A DNA stretch of 64,000 nucleotides from Sternotherus odoratus (taxonomy: Eukaryota > Chordata > Testudines > Kinosternidae): the NCBI GenBank assembly GCA_032164245.1, contig JAVMKO010000020.1, positions 4,987,206 to 5,051,205 of the forward strand. Reading direction: 5' to 3'. The translations under genes and the position numbers were made by a program. Below, in pieces: positions 30,230-42,382 of this stretch (positions are counted from its first letter, which is position 1; each line of letters opens with the position of its first letter). Below the pieces are notes generated by a model. It did no database searches, was not told the DNA's origin, and was given only the letters and a program-made list of their open reading frames with translations.

Positions 30230-33200
30230 TGTGTATTCGCCAGTCTCTGATTTTTAAAGTGTCCCAAGCGATGGGATTTCCACCCTTCCTCTGGGGAGAC
30301 CACGCCACAGATCTGGCTGCTGGGAAAGTTTCCTGATACTCAGTCTGTGCTTTAGAAATGACGGGCACGATCCTCCGCCGGTGTGAACCGTTGTAACTGC
30401 ATTGGCATCGGCGAAATGACACTAGCGAAGGGCCGGTCGTTGCTTATGCAATTCTCCAATTGCATTTCCCGTTCCTCAGCTGTGCTGGCCATTTGGCTAC
30501 GTTGCCTTTAATGCCCATGTTGCACCGGGGCAAATGAGAGCCCGCGGTGCGTAGCAGTGGGGAATCTGCCCCCGGGTTGTTACGTCCGCGCAAGATCCAA
30601 GTCTGGCCCTCGGGCTCCTGGAGGCGATGTACAGTTGCATGCTTGCTGGAGGTGCCTTTGGAAATGAGGCCGCTAGCTTCCCTTATACCCATATGTGACT
30701 GACCATCTCTGAGTGCGGGTGCAAAGTGCAGAGAGGAAATGCGACCGCTCCCGGTCGCCTCACTGGAGTGGTACTTTGCCATGTTAAATCAGGTTGTCCC
30801 CGGGGTCGGACGGAGGGGATCCATGAGCCGTAACCTGTGACCGAGCCAGCCATGTGTCCGCTCCTCCTGCTTTATTCCCGCTGGTTCTGATTCGGATTGT
30901 GTGGGCGTTGCGCCTTTGACATCAGAGGGTGAGGTTTTCCTAAGTGAGCGAGGAGCCCACGTCCCGTTGACTTTCAGCGGGTGGTGTGCGCCTAACTCCC
31001 TTGGGCTGCCTTGGAAAAGCCCCTCCAACGGGCCAGCCTGGTGTCAGTGGAGCTGTGCCAGTTTGCGCTGGCTGAGGGTCTGGTCCATTGGATTCAGGCG
31101 CGTTTTGTAGATTTAGGCTCCTGCCAGCCAGGTGAGCCGGAGGTTGCATCAAGCCTCTGCCAGAGCAGCTGTTGTCATGCTAGCTTGGTAAACAAACACG
31201 CCCTGACCTGCATGCTAAGTCTTTGGTGGCACCTAATTAGCACTGCGGATGGTTGTTTGCTTTACCAGTGTGGATCCTTTATCACAGGTAATTAGGGAAA
31301 GGTCAGGCTGGAGGGGGCAGTTTGCATTTAGAGGAGGGAGGCTGGGGAACAAAATTCCCTGGCCTCCTGCCTGACCTCTGCCTTTCTTTGGTTTCCAGTG
31401 TGAAATGTCAGGTGGGTACAAGGGGCAGGTATTGTAGCAGTAGGGTTACAAAGGGTGGGGAAGCAGGCAATTGAAATCCCCCCCCGAACTGGTGTTGCAA
31501 AGGGGGGGGGCTCTTCCTCCTCCCCAAATTCAACCCCTTTACTTGCGCTGACTAGATGAAATTCACCCCTCCTCCCAGCAAGGTGGCATCGCTGGCGTTT
31601 GGGGGGGTGCAGGATGGAATCCATTTCAGCCACTGGGCGCCTGGGCCGGACCCTTCCCGTTCCAGCTGCTGGGAGGGGCACAGTGATGAACTGTGGCATC
31701 CACGACCCTTCCACCTCCCTCACCCCCACCCCGTGATGCGCTCTCCAGAGCTGTCATGGAGCCCCCGTCGGAGAGGCAGCATTTTGAATCCAAACCCAAC
31801 TAGAAGGGGCCGGTGACCGCGATTTTTCTCCTATGATTTTCTCCACTCTTTGCCCAGATGCACGGTAGCCGGATACCCTGCCCCCGTTTCCACTGACTTC
31901 TCGGCGATTGGGGTTGCCAGGGTGCGGTGGCACCAGTGGATTTGTGCATCACCCCGTCGGCGCCGTGCCCGCAAACCCAGACTCACGGGCGGAAAGGATT
32001 TGAGGTCTCAGCCCGGGGGTGGCCACCTCCCCGGACGGTTTGGCCCGGTTCGGTGCCACCGTTTGTCTTCGCTCAGGAGAGATCCAGGCCTGGGCTAACG
32101 GGGTGCTGGGTGGGGCGGGACTGAGGTCCCTAGGCAGTTTTGGGGTGGAATGGGAAGGGTATGGCTGCTGGTTAGAACTGAGGGGCGTTAACGTTGGCGG
32201 AACTGCGTAGGGCGGCCGTGAACTGGAGTCGTTGAGAAGGGAGGGGGGATTGAAGGGTCTGGGAAGAGCTCGGAAGAGACTTGACCGATGCCAAGTTAGC
32301 GGAAAAGAACCTGGTTTTTTCATTGCGCTCTGATCTACGTGACGGTGAAATCAAAAGCGAAGAGCCTGGAGATGGGGAAAGTCTCTGGGTCTAGTCAGCT
32401 GGTCTATAGTCCCTACCGATGCTTGTACGAATGGCGGGAAAGAACCCTCCCCCCCACAATTCAGCCCTTGCTGCAGCTCAGATCAGCTGGTTCCCCCCCC
32501 CCCCCGAAATGCTGTCACCAGGAAGGGATCTTTCCCAAAATTGCCATTTTGCCCACCCCGCCGAGGTTGTTGGGAACCCAAGAAGGGTGCTTCGCAGATG
32601 CCAGGAAGAAGATTGGCAGCGGCGCTTCCCAGCGTGCGGTCAGCGTTGTTTTCTGAAAGGGATCGCAAATGAGACCTCGGGCAGAAACAGTGCTGCATGT
32701 TTGGTTTATTTAATCTAAAATGGCAGGCCCTGTGGTGGTTTTAAAGGGGATCTTCTGCAGATCCCGTCAGCTGCGTCCCTCTAGCAGCAATATTTCCTCT
32801 TTAAAACGAGGCTTTCAAATCCGCAGCGTTCACCACCCAGATCTCAATTTCCAGAGCAGCCACATCAAGAAGAAGGCGGGGGGAGGAGGGGGAGAGACGG
32901 GTGTATCGTAATAGTTCTAATTGCCTGCTGCATTTTGTGCCTCCCATCAATGCAGCATGCAACTATGAAATAATGTCTGGATGGCTTTTCCCCGGGGACA
33001 ACGGTGTACTGCTGATGTCATAAAGAGTAGGACTGTGGGTCCCCTCACTTCTAGCAAATTGCTCCATTTCTTTCTCGGTTGGATTTCAGGTGCTTTGCAA
33101 GAGAGCGCTCTCTCCAGCATCTGTGTGTTACGTGCAGTTGGCCATGCAGCCTGTATCCACTCAGGGCATGGAACACCCTTCCTTGTCTGCCTGGAGAGCC

Positions 33201-33940
33201 GCCAGGAGATCGCGGGTGATGCTTCAAATAAATAATCATGAAAAGAACCAGCTGTGGGTTTCTGTGTCGGGGACGGCTGTCGCGGGGCGGGGTGGGGGGG
33301 AGGCTGTGAATCGAGCAATCCAGATTGCCGCAAGGGCTCGCTCCCATCAGAGGATTTTGCTGTTGATGTCTTTGGGAGCAAGATTGGTCAGTCCGCAACC
33401 CTCTTGTAGCAAGAAATCCAGGCAGATCGTGTGCGTCCCTGAATGAACCTGGGACACGCTAGGCGTGTCCGGTGGAGTTTGCATGACCATTCAGGGAGGT
33501 TGATGCTTCCTATTTAGATGGGCAGCTAAGCGCCAGAGCCCCCCACTGTTGGAGTTGATCATTTGGGTGCAGTGGCTTTTTGTTGTTCCTGTTTGGAGAG
33601 GTGCGGAGTTCTGGTTGCGTTGGGGGGGGACGGCAGCCCAGCCTGCGAATCCAACCATGCGGGGATGTGTTTGTGTTTGGCCCTTCGTTTAACCTAACTC
33701 TACATGGTTTGTCGCATGCGGAGGTCTTTCAGTGGGCCGTGTCCGAAGCAGCAGAGTTATGGGGGGGGGGGGGGTGAGAGGTGTGTATTTATTAGACCCT
33801 CGGCTGCTATAGCACTGGGTTCACCTGCAGGAGTTTCTAGGTGGAGTTCTCTGGCATGGGCTACAGAAAAGGCCAAATGACCTCCTCATTGCGGCATCGT
33901 TTGGGACCCAGGCTCTCCGGTGCTCTTGCAATGCCAATAA
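30230..33940. other. Mostly unassigned intronic sequence
   Basis: No exon was recognised. A palindromic MITE scrap lies at 30,350-30,430 ('cgccggtgtgaaccgttgta'). G or C runs at 31,501, 32,495 and 33,762 break up the sequence. Open frames have no domains. Confidence 0.3.
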
Positions 33941-33948
33941 ATAATAGT

Positions 33949-34149
33949 AAAGAAAGCCAGGAATACTTGTAGCACCTTAGAGACTAACTAGTTTATTTCA
34001 GTGGACGCTTTCGTGGATCCATACTTCATCGGATGCAGCTATAGCCCACGAAAGCTTACGCTGAAATAAACTAGTTAGTCTCTAAGGTGCTACGAGTATT
34101 CCTCGCTGTCTTTACGGATACAGACTAACACGGCTGCTATTCTTGAATC
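33949..34149. mobile_element. Fold-back Penelope-type element, second family
   Basis: The left arm starts 'aggaatacttgtagcacctt' and the right arm ends 'aggtgctacgagtattcctc'; between them are inverted copies of 'gactaactagtttatttcag'. The tail ends 'cagactaacacggctgctat'. Flanking aataatag at 33,941-33,948 and 34,150-34,157 is a likely 8-bp target duplication. The centre (atccatacttcatcggatg) differs from the copy at 54,645. Confidence 0.75.
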
Positions 34150-34494
34150 AATAATAGGGCTCCCTTCTGGCTTTCAGTCTATCAATCGTATACGTACTTA
34201 CCTAGCTAGATATTCTTGTTTGTTGCTTGTACTCCATCGGTCCTAGGAGCCGGCGTCGTGGACAGTGACCCCGTAATACAAGGTGATGTACAAATTGCCG
34301 ACAGCCCCTTCCCAAAAAGCCGTCCGTCTAAACAGAAGTCGGGAGACAACAGCCGTCCTAGTGGTTTGGTTTGAAATGGACCAGGCTGGGCCTTGTTACG
34401 CGTGTGCTTAAAAATGAGGAGTGAAGCGCATCTGTGCTGGCGAGGGTGAACGTGGGCTGAAAGGTACCACGGCCAACAGTTGTGACTGGTGGTT

Positions 34495-34575
34495 GTTTGT
34501 CAAGCGCTCTTGTTTGTACAGCACCTAGTGCGGCGGGGGCTTGGCCCGTGGTGCAACCGCACTAGAAATCATCCT
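34495..34575 (+). repeat. SINE/LINE 3' module
   Basis: 'cttgtttgtacagcacctag' followed by 'tgcggcgggggcttggcccg' and 'tgcaaccgcactagaaatca' matches the 3' module listed near 340. Confidence 0.55.
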
Positions 34576-34739
34576 CAGCACAGCAGATCTTGAGATCAAC
34601 CCAACCCAGCCCCCGATCGCTGCCTGTTAGCTGATGTCACAAGGTCTTTATTAATCTGATGAAGCGGGGGGGGGGGGGGAGGCTGACTTTCCCCCCTTTA
34701 AATGCTTTCCCCAGTGAGGAGAGTTGAAATTTGCTGGGA

Positions 34740-36300
34740 GGCAGTTCTCTGCTCCCGTCTTGGCTCCTTCTGCGCTGGTTTCCCAAGCCCGCGATGCTGA
34801 GCAAACACCGGGGGACACCGCGGTGGTTGGTGCCTATTTTTAGCCCGTTCAGCGGGCCCCTTCGTTCCCCGTCTGGAGCCGCCGTCTCCTCCCGCGGTTG
34901 GCAGCCGGTGCTCCCGGCCCGCTCACGCGGCCGGCCTGCACATGGCTTCTTTAGGTTTACAAACATTGCAGCCTCGTGCGTGCATCACCCCGTGAGTCAT
35001 CAGCCCCGTCACGATGGCAGGGCTCGGAGAACGAGGCGCCGGGGGAGGGAGGAGGCGGTGCGCGCGCCTTCGTTTGTTGGGGGGGAGGAAGGTGAGAAAG
35101 TGACGATGACCCAAAGGAGAAGTCGGCTGGCCGCAGGAGAGAGTCGGGTACCGTCAGAACGGGGAGGGGACGCGCTCATAAGGGACCCGGAGAGGTGACG
35201 GCACGTCTGATCGGCGCCCAGCGGTGGGTTGTGACGCCCGGACTATGGCCAGTCTGTCCAGCCGGACCCGGGAATCCCTCTTTGCTTGGATCCCTGCTAC
35301 TTTTTTTTGGGGGGGGGGGGGGGGAAACGTACCGTGGCCCAGACGTGCTCGGGGCAGGGGAGAGTCGAGGGCGATCGACAAGGGCTGGATGATGAACATG
35401 ATCCGCGCAGGCGGCGAAGGATCCAAACCCTCGTTATTTCTAGCCGGCGCCTGGGTCTTTTTTTCTTTAAAAAACATTTAAAGGGGCATTTAAAGAGGAA
35501 CTGGCCACAGGGTGGATTAAAACTCTCGCGGCCACAACGGCCTTCGGCTTCGCGGCCGTTGCAGAAGTAGGGGAGAGGGGAAAGGAGGGGTAGAAAGGCA
35601 AGGAGGGTGTGGGGCCCCCTTCGCCCCCCCAGATCTGTTCCCCTTCACTGAGCCCAGTTACAAACGGGGGGCGGCAAAGCAGAATGGTGGAGGACAGGGG
35701 CTGCCCGGTTGGTGGGGCGTTCGGTGGCCCGAAGCCATGGCCTGGCTCCATTTCCCGGCCCCCTTTGGCTGCGCTGCTTTGAGGAGAGCAGCAATCCCTC
35801 CTCCCCGGCTGCAGCCTGCGGCGTGCGCCTGGCGTGTGCTATTTTTAGCTGCCTGTCTCCGGGCGTCGGGGAGAAGCGGCCGCCGGATCCGTCTTCATCC
35901 GCGTGCAAAGCTTTCCCTCGCCGCTCGGCATCCGCGGCAGGGCCAGGAGGCGGGACAGACCCGGGGGCCAGGTTCGGCCTTCTCCGGGATTGCCCCGGCC
36001 TCTGTCTTTTTTTGCAGCCCCTGCTCTGCCGGCAGAATATCCTGGCAGCCTTCATGGAAATATGTTGGCCATGGAGGAATGCAGAGCTCTGATTAGTTCC
36101 TTCTGCTCCGTTCGCCTTGATTAAGGCCTCTTCGCTGCGTTAACTCCTTTTAACTTGACCGGGACCCTAAATCAGGCGGGACGCAGGTCGTTCTGACACC
36201 GGGAGCAGCCGGGAGAAGGGCTGGAGTGGAGCGGGATTAGAAATCCTCCTTGTTGCTGTCCTAACCGCAGGGCCGGCCCTCCTTTCGCAAAGCTTTCTAG
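34740..36300. promoter_or_regulatory. Third CpG-rich block
   Basis: CpG-dense, mainly single-copy sequence with clusters near 34,860-35,220 and 35,810-36,000 and a gcggccgc site at about 35,876. Near 36,000 'cctctgtctttttttgcag' looks like a splice acceptor. No coding domain was found in the overlapping open frames. Could be regulatory; direction is unknown. Confidence 0.35.
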
Positions 36301-36684
36301 GGCCCATATATCAATCTGCGGGAGGAGCCCGGAGAGGCTGGATAACCAGATCTGCGGCGTTTCACCTCTAGGTCAGCTGTGACCTCGGCTGGCAGTGATT
36401 GAAAGCGTTCGGCATCCGATGGCAGCCCTGTACGAGATCAGATTTCCCTGCTCCAGTTCTGCATCCCAGGAGCCACCCCCCGCCCCTTTGGGGGCGGTTG
36501 CAGCGGAGAATCTGATGGTCGTGGGACCGAGTTCCCAAGTTTATCATGGGGACGGTGCTGCAGGCAGGATGGAGTGGAGGGGGGGTGCTCTAGACAGGGT
36601 TCAGGTGGTAGCCGGTGTTCTAACCCCTCGGTCTGCTAGGCAGGGCCAGGAGATGCGATGGTTATAAAGCTGGTGGCCACTAGT

Positions 36685-36770
36685 AGTGGGATTGGTCCTG
36701 CTTTGAGCAGGGGGTTGGACTAGATACCTCCCGAGGTCCCTTCCACCCCTGATCTTCTATGATTCTACGC
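36685..36770 (+). mobile_element. CR1 or SINE 3' tail
   Basis: 'gattggtcctgctttgagca', 'gggggttggactagatacct' and 'cttctatgattctac' form the CR1-type 3' end. Whether a CR1 or a tRNA-SINE with a CR1 tail cannot be told, as the upstream part is absent. Confidence 0.85.
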
Positions 36771-36924
36771 CACTGGGTGGGAAAGGCGAAGGAGAAAGGA
36801 TGAGTAAAAATGACTTTAGTCGGCTCACACCTTGCATGGGCAATTATTTTTGGATAACTGGCTTGATGTAGCTTAGTGTAAGGAACAGCTTGATCTCTTT
36901 GTTGATAGACGCTGGACCATGCCC

Positions 36925-37105
36925 CCTCTGAGAGCCGGGAGTAGAACCCAGGAGTCCTGGCTGTCCAGCTGCTGCTCTGGTCCCCAGAGTCCACCCCCCA
37001 AGAGTACTGGCTCCCAGCTCCCCCCTGTCCTAATCACTGGGCCACAGTACCCAGCCAGAGCTGGGTATGGAACCCAGGAGTCCTGGCTGCACGGCCGTCC
37101 TAAAC
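36925..37105 (-). repeat. Reversed SINE-derived block with two similar units
   Basis: 'agtagaacccaggagtcctg' (near 36,940) and 'tatggaacccaggagtcctg' (near 37,065) are two units of about 125 bp. They derive from the reversed head of tRNA-type SINEs and look like a small tandem expansion. Confidence 0.65.
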
Positions 37106-37689
37106 ATGTGCTCCTTAGATGTGCCTCTTTTACAGGAGAGCCCTGGTATGAAGGCTGGGAATGGAAGGCCAGGGCCCTCCCATGCTTTCGCGGGCAAGTG
37201 TGCTCACGAAAGGGAGCTAGAGAGATCTAGCAGAGTGTGAATTAACCTACTGGAGAAACTGCCAGACGCTATAAAAACGGAGTCTCCCAAGAGTTATCGG
37301 TAGCGTGTTGTTGTCTACATGGTCTGTGCCCGTTTCCATCCAACTGGAGCGGGCCCCCTGAAATGCTTTGATTAAGAACCTCAGATCCAAGTGGAGAGAT
37401 CTCAGTGCCCTGTGGCTAAGAGAGGACCACGGGGAAGTGTGGCAAGGACCTTCTGCTTTGGACCTTGTGGCTTAGGCTAATGGCCATTCATTATGTAGAT
37501 ACCTCGTGTGGATTCCCTGAAGTGCTACCGGAGGGCGTCGTTTCCCTGATTGTGAGCATCAAAGGTGTGGGCCATGCATAGTAATGAAGTGACAACAGCC
37601 TTTAATCACTCGCCATTTAATCACTTCAGCCAATGCCCTGTAAGCAACCCTCTGTACTGTAAAGAACCTGCTGTGCGGGGTGAAGTGCA

Positions 37690-38380
37690 GCAGGTCGGTG
37701 GCCGGTATGTACGGAACGGGTCCCCATTTAGAGTCCCTGGGCATCCCAACGCAGAGACGAAGAAGGGCCTCATAGTGGACGTCACGGTGCCATTCGAAAA
37801 CCGCTCACCGGCCTTCCACGAGGCCCGAGCTCGGAAGGCGCTGAAGTACACCCCGCTGGCTGACACCCTGAGAGCGCAGGGCTATGAGGTGCAGCTCCAC
37901 GCCCTGATCGTAGGAGCCCTGGGTGCATGGGGTGCTACGCCCGGCTCATGAGACAGCTCATGGTGTCCAATACCATCAGGTGGTCCAGAGACATATACAC
38001 GGAACACGTCATGGGACATCGCCAGTACCAGGTCGAGTAGCCGAGACCGACGACCAGGGAAACAACCCCCCCCCCCCTTCCCTGACAAGCAGAGGGACGC
38101 ACCCCACCCCATGTACTTATTGCCTGAACCACCACTGACTCGGACCTTCACTACACCCCATGGGTGGTGTACCCGAACACACCTATAGACTGATGCTTTA
38201 AAAACTCCCACACCCCAATCTGGATCTATGCTGGATATGGGATATGCATGTGCCCTGTAAAACCTGTAGCTACTACCTACAATCACCCATAACTCCAGCC
38301 TGACCCCAGATGTCCAGTACCTAACCTCTCAATCTGTGTATGTTTTCATGTTGAACATTAGCTTTAATAAAAATTTTAAA
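37690..38380 (+). mobile_element. R2-like LINE 3' end with restriction-like endonuclease remnant
   Basis: The reading frame gives 'LIVDVTVPFENRSPAFHEAR', 'KYTPLADTLRAQGYEV' and 'HALIVGALGAW', the C-terminal restriction-like endonuclease region of R2-clade LINEs, which nick target DNA for reverse transcription. The very C-terminus, YARLM to HRQYQVE before TAG at 38,038-38,040, is in another frame, so a deletion or frameshift near 37,933 joins the two parts. A 3' UTR of about 340 bp ends in 'gctttaataaaaattttaaa'. The RT region is missing (5' truncation). A second copy lies at 43,652. Confidence 0.85.
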
Positions 38381-38382
38381 TC

Positions 38383-38500
38383 AGTAGAGTCAGATCCCCA
38401 CCAGCGTGTCTCTGCTCCGGAGTCAACGGGGGCAGAGTCCCCGCGGGCACAGAGGGGCGTCGCGCCTCTACTGACATCAGCGGAGCTGGGCTGAGCGCTC
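38383..38500. repeat. Palindromic MITE-like element
   Basis: 'gtcagatccccaccagcgtg' and 'tctactgacatcagcggagc' resemble the palindromic family also seen near 30,350, 55,890 and 60,380. Weak and diverged. Confidence 0.4.
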
Positions 38501-41500
38501 GGCCCCGGGGCTGAAGACCGGTTTGGAAATGTGATTGCAACCCGTTCCGGCCTACGTCTCCTTCAAAGACCAAGCTGCCTTTCAAGGGCATCTGGGGACA
38601 AGTTGATCTTCTCACCGGGTCCCCGGTGGGGTTTTGACAACGTCGCCAGAACCAGGCCTCGTTAGAGAGCAGATCCCAGGACCAGAGTTACGGTCCAGTT
38701 GACTTAAGGAGATGCAAGGTGAGGACTACGCAGCTCTGGAGGCAATGGGAGCTTCCAGGTGGGCGGTGAATTTCACCCCCCCTCTGTTCGTTCTCTGTTG
38801 CCGAATGACACCCGAGTATGCAATGGCTTGAGGAAATTGATACAAGTGAGAAACCTGGTGTCCCTGGGGATGGAAAGGCCACCCTAGTGGGAAGAGCTCA
38901 GCCGGTGGCAACATGGACTCCCCTGCCAGCAAGCCATGGGCGAGAAGTGTCCTCTTTCTTCCCCCTGGCCTGCGAGTGGCGTACGCCGGCTGTCACGTGC
39001 CTGCTCCATCTGCTGCAGAGGTGGAGACTCCTTCATAACGCACTTGGAGCCTCTCCCAAGGAACCAGGCTACCCTTGGGACAGCTCGTCAAGCCGCGACC
39101 CGAGGAGGCTTCCTGGACCTCGTTTTGAAGAGCAAAGGGGGGAGGAAGCAGAACTTCCGCCTGCCCCAGAGCATTATGGGGGAACACGCTCTGCAATGCA
39201 CTCCACCTGAGCCTCATGTCTGCTGATACGTAGGTATATCGGGAGCTGATCTGCACGTCCTGCCCCTATTCTATGGTAGCTTGGTGGCCATTCCTTCACC
39301 ATTTGCAGGGAGAATGGAGGCAGAATGGGAAGGACACTGATAGCACTCAATTACAACTACTCCAGTGGCTTGGACAGCTAACATGGGCCAAGCATGAGCA
39401 ATCCTGACCGTGCAATGTCGGAGATTACGGCCCAGCCTTTCTCCAGTTGTCCCGGAGGTTGGGACTGGAGCGGAGGGTGGCATGGCAGGGACAGGGCAAG
39501 TCAGGTGTCCTGGGTCACTGTTTGAGTGTTAATGGGTTAGCGGCCAGGGGAAGAGGAGTTCTTGAATGGGTCCTTGTTTTCGTCCGGGAGGGGAAACGGT
39601 TAGCAACCCTTATCTTATCTGTGTGGCTGCGTTTTAATCCACGCCCCTGTTTCTGTGCTGTGCTCCTGCCGCGGGGAGAACTCAAGACGTTGAACTGCGT
39701 TAGCCTACCATGTGTGCCTGAGTCGGGGGTCCCTTTGAGTAGCCCCAGTGCTGTGCATGTGAAGCGTCTGACTCCCGCCACCATCACCTCCGTCGGTGAC
39801 CCGGTCTGATCCCAAGCGAAGGCTGTGGTGGTGTTTTTGACTCCGCAGACGTCAGCTTTTGCTCCGAGGCCGTCGGGGTCCCCAGCTGGACGCTGTGTGG
39901 CCGGCGGTGGTGTCTTTTAGAGGAGCGGGATTTAAGTTTCCACTTAAATAAGTCACTCGGCCCTGATCTTGTTGCTGTCCATTGCTGCTTCTGATCACCA
40001 CAGAGGTGGCTGATGACCCGTTTGCCACTGTACCTCCCCCTCTCCCCGAACTTTAAACTGCTTAGGATGGTGACCGTGTAATGAACAACTTTCCCCCTCA
40101 ACGGCGCTGGGTCCGACCTGGCTCAGATCAGCCATAACAGAAATCCGTTCCCATCCCAGGGGCTCTTTGATTCTCACCATCCCAACTAGCACGGTTCTGG
40201 GATGCGCAGCAGACGAGCCAAAGGTGGTGTCGCCGGACGATCAGAAAAATCCTCTCTCGACTTGTATCCAAGGGCCGCTGCCCGAGGGATTGCTGGCCAT
40301 GGTCTGAGAAACCAGGGAAATGGAGACTCCTGTGATGTCTTTGTTTTGGTCACTTTCTGGCTGTTCCCACCTGTCACAAGGTGACTAATTTTGGCCACGG
40401 CTCTCCTAGCAGCGGAGGGGTTGTGTCTATTGCATCATTAGCGTCTAGTACTTTTGTCACAATAACATGCTTCACCCTTTGAATGCTAGGGGAGCAAAGA
40501 CCATCAGTTCCTCTTATTGACGGCTAGTGACTAGGTCACTGGCCCCAAGGTAACGGGATTCCCGGCAGCTGCGGGGAAAGGATTGAAGCGTGTATGTAGC
40601 TCTGTAGATTGGTGGTTGGGTGGGGTACAGTTGTGGCTGGATTAGGTGGCACATTCGGGGCTGCAGCGGGTTTTTTGGTGGACAGTCGGGAAGGTCGGGT
40701 CGGCTGTAAGAAATCTTGATTCAGAGGGTTGCATTTCCGCCGGGGAATTCTGAGTGCCAATTGGACGCTCTGCCTAGCCCGCTCCGTGGTGGAACGCCCA
40801 TGGAGTTCAGCAGGAGTGGGATCACCCTCATGACCAGTAATCATCAGAGATGAGCCCTTATTGGACCTGCAAAGCTAAACCTCTTCTGGCATGGGGGGAA
40901 TCCAAATCTATCATTTTCCAGATCTGAACTGGCCAGCCCGGCGAGAGAGAGAGATTTAGAATAAGGGTGAAAGAACTGAAGCAAACATTTTCTTCTCCTT
41001 CCTGCGTCAGGGATGCGGCTGTCATGTCCCCTGTGAAATCAGGTATAAGACGGTTACCCAAATCCCTTTACCATGCCAGTCCGGGGCCACGGCAGTGTGT
41101 ACTCTGAATGGTATTATCCGGGTGAATGCAGAGATGGCCGTTAAAATCCATACTTAGCCTTCATGCTACTTCTCAGCCTGAAATCGTTTCATGAACATTA
41201 ACAAATTAATCCTTGCACTATCCCTTGGCGTGAGGACTTATTATTTGGGGTTTATCATCTCTCCGTCGTCCCTCATTTTTTATACAGATGGCCTCAAATA
41301 AAAACCTTGGGTTCAAACAGCCCTTTATCCACCCAATTTTTGTTAGGTCAGATGCGGGCCCTGGTTCAGGAAGGCACTTGGGTGTCTGTTTCGCTTTGAG
41401 CACGTTTAAAGTGAAGCAAGAAACTGGTCCGCTCTGACGTATTGTCTAGTTAGATGCATTATGTGGGATTTTATGCCTTCCTCTGCAGCGGTCTGGCCTG

Positions 41501-41890
41501 AGAGCCGAGGGGTTGTACCAGATGAAGCCTTGTTCAGCTCTGGCAGAGTTAGTCCTTTGAGTTTACATGGGATAAACTTTTGGTCGCTTCGATCCGTCAT
41601 GGGACACCATTGCCCTGCTTTTCACACCCGACAATTGTGTCTGCTCCGCAGAGAGGTTGAGAGACAATGAAACCACGGAGAGTTGGTGTGACTTTATCAA
41701 AGTCTTGCAGGAAGTGTGTGACAGGGAGGTCCCTAGATTTCTAGTGCCTTTTCTATTAGGCCACCCTTCCTCCCTTGTTCTTAGACTGATGTTAACCAGG
41801 AATACCTCCGATGTGGCTACACCAATGAGCGACAGCCACATTCGGGGCAGTCACCAGGAACCTGAAATGGTAACTCATGATTGCTCTGCC
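38500..41890. other. Mostly unassigned intronic sequence
   Basis: No exon or clear repeat family was recognised; the open frames lack domains. Confidence 0.3.
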
Positions 41891-41946
41891 TAGCTGGTGA
41901 AAAGAGAGGCAAGGTGGGTAAGTTAATATCTTTTGTTGGACCAACT

Positions 41947-42065
41947 GTTCTGTTCATTCCCTCCTGTTCATTCATCACCTGGCACTCGCCACTGTCAGAA
42001 GACAGGATACTGGGCTAGATGGACCTTGGGTCCGATCCATTCTGGCCCTTCTTCTCTTCTTAACT
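41947..42065 (+). mobile_element. CR1-like 3' end nested in the Penelope terminal repeat
   Basis: 'ttctgttcattccctcctgt', 'gccactgtcagaagacagga' and 'gctagatggaccttgggtcc' match the copy at 18,805. The flanking terminal repeat resumes after a short aact duplication (41,943-41,946 and 42,062-42,065). Confidence 0.8.
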
Positions 42066-42080
42066 TCTGCTGGTGAGAGA

Positions 42081-42115
42081 GACAAGCTTTCAAGCTACAC
42101 AGAGCTCTTCTTCAG
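42081..42115 (-). ncRNA. Hammerhead-ribozyme-like motif in the Penelope terminal repeat
   Basis: On the minus strand: ctgaaga (42,115-42,109), a five-pair stem GAGCT...AGCTT with a ctgtgt loop, GAAA (42,091-42,088) and gcttgtc ending at 42,081. This is the order core-stem II-GAAA-short stem III-GUC of minimal type I hammerheads described in Penelope-like elements. One extra A follows the first core, as in other members recalled. Activity is not shown. Confidence 0.6.
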
Positions 42116-42131
42116 GTCTGGGAAAGGTACT

Positions 42132-42382
42132 GAGGCCAGGTCAACCCTTCACACTTACTTCGGTATAACTGTGTCACGGAGGGGTGTGAAAAATCCACAC
42201 CCCTGAGCGACATTGTTATACCAACCATACCCCCCTGTGTGGACAGCAGCTTCTCCTGGCAACATAGCGACTGCCTTTCGCAGAGGTGGAGTTGTTACGC
42301 CGACGGAAGGACTCTCTCCTCTCTTCTGAGAGTGTCTTCACCAGACACACTGCAGGGGCACGTTTAGGGTGTAGACCTGCTC
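42132..42382. repeat. MITE of the 'ctgggtctacact' family, next to or within the Penelope element
   Basis: 'gaggccaggtcaacccttca', 'tgaaaaatccacacccctga' and 'gggtgtagacctgctct' match the copy at 29,972. It sits between the endonuclease part and the terminal repeat of the Penelope element. Confidence 0.75.
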
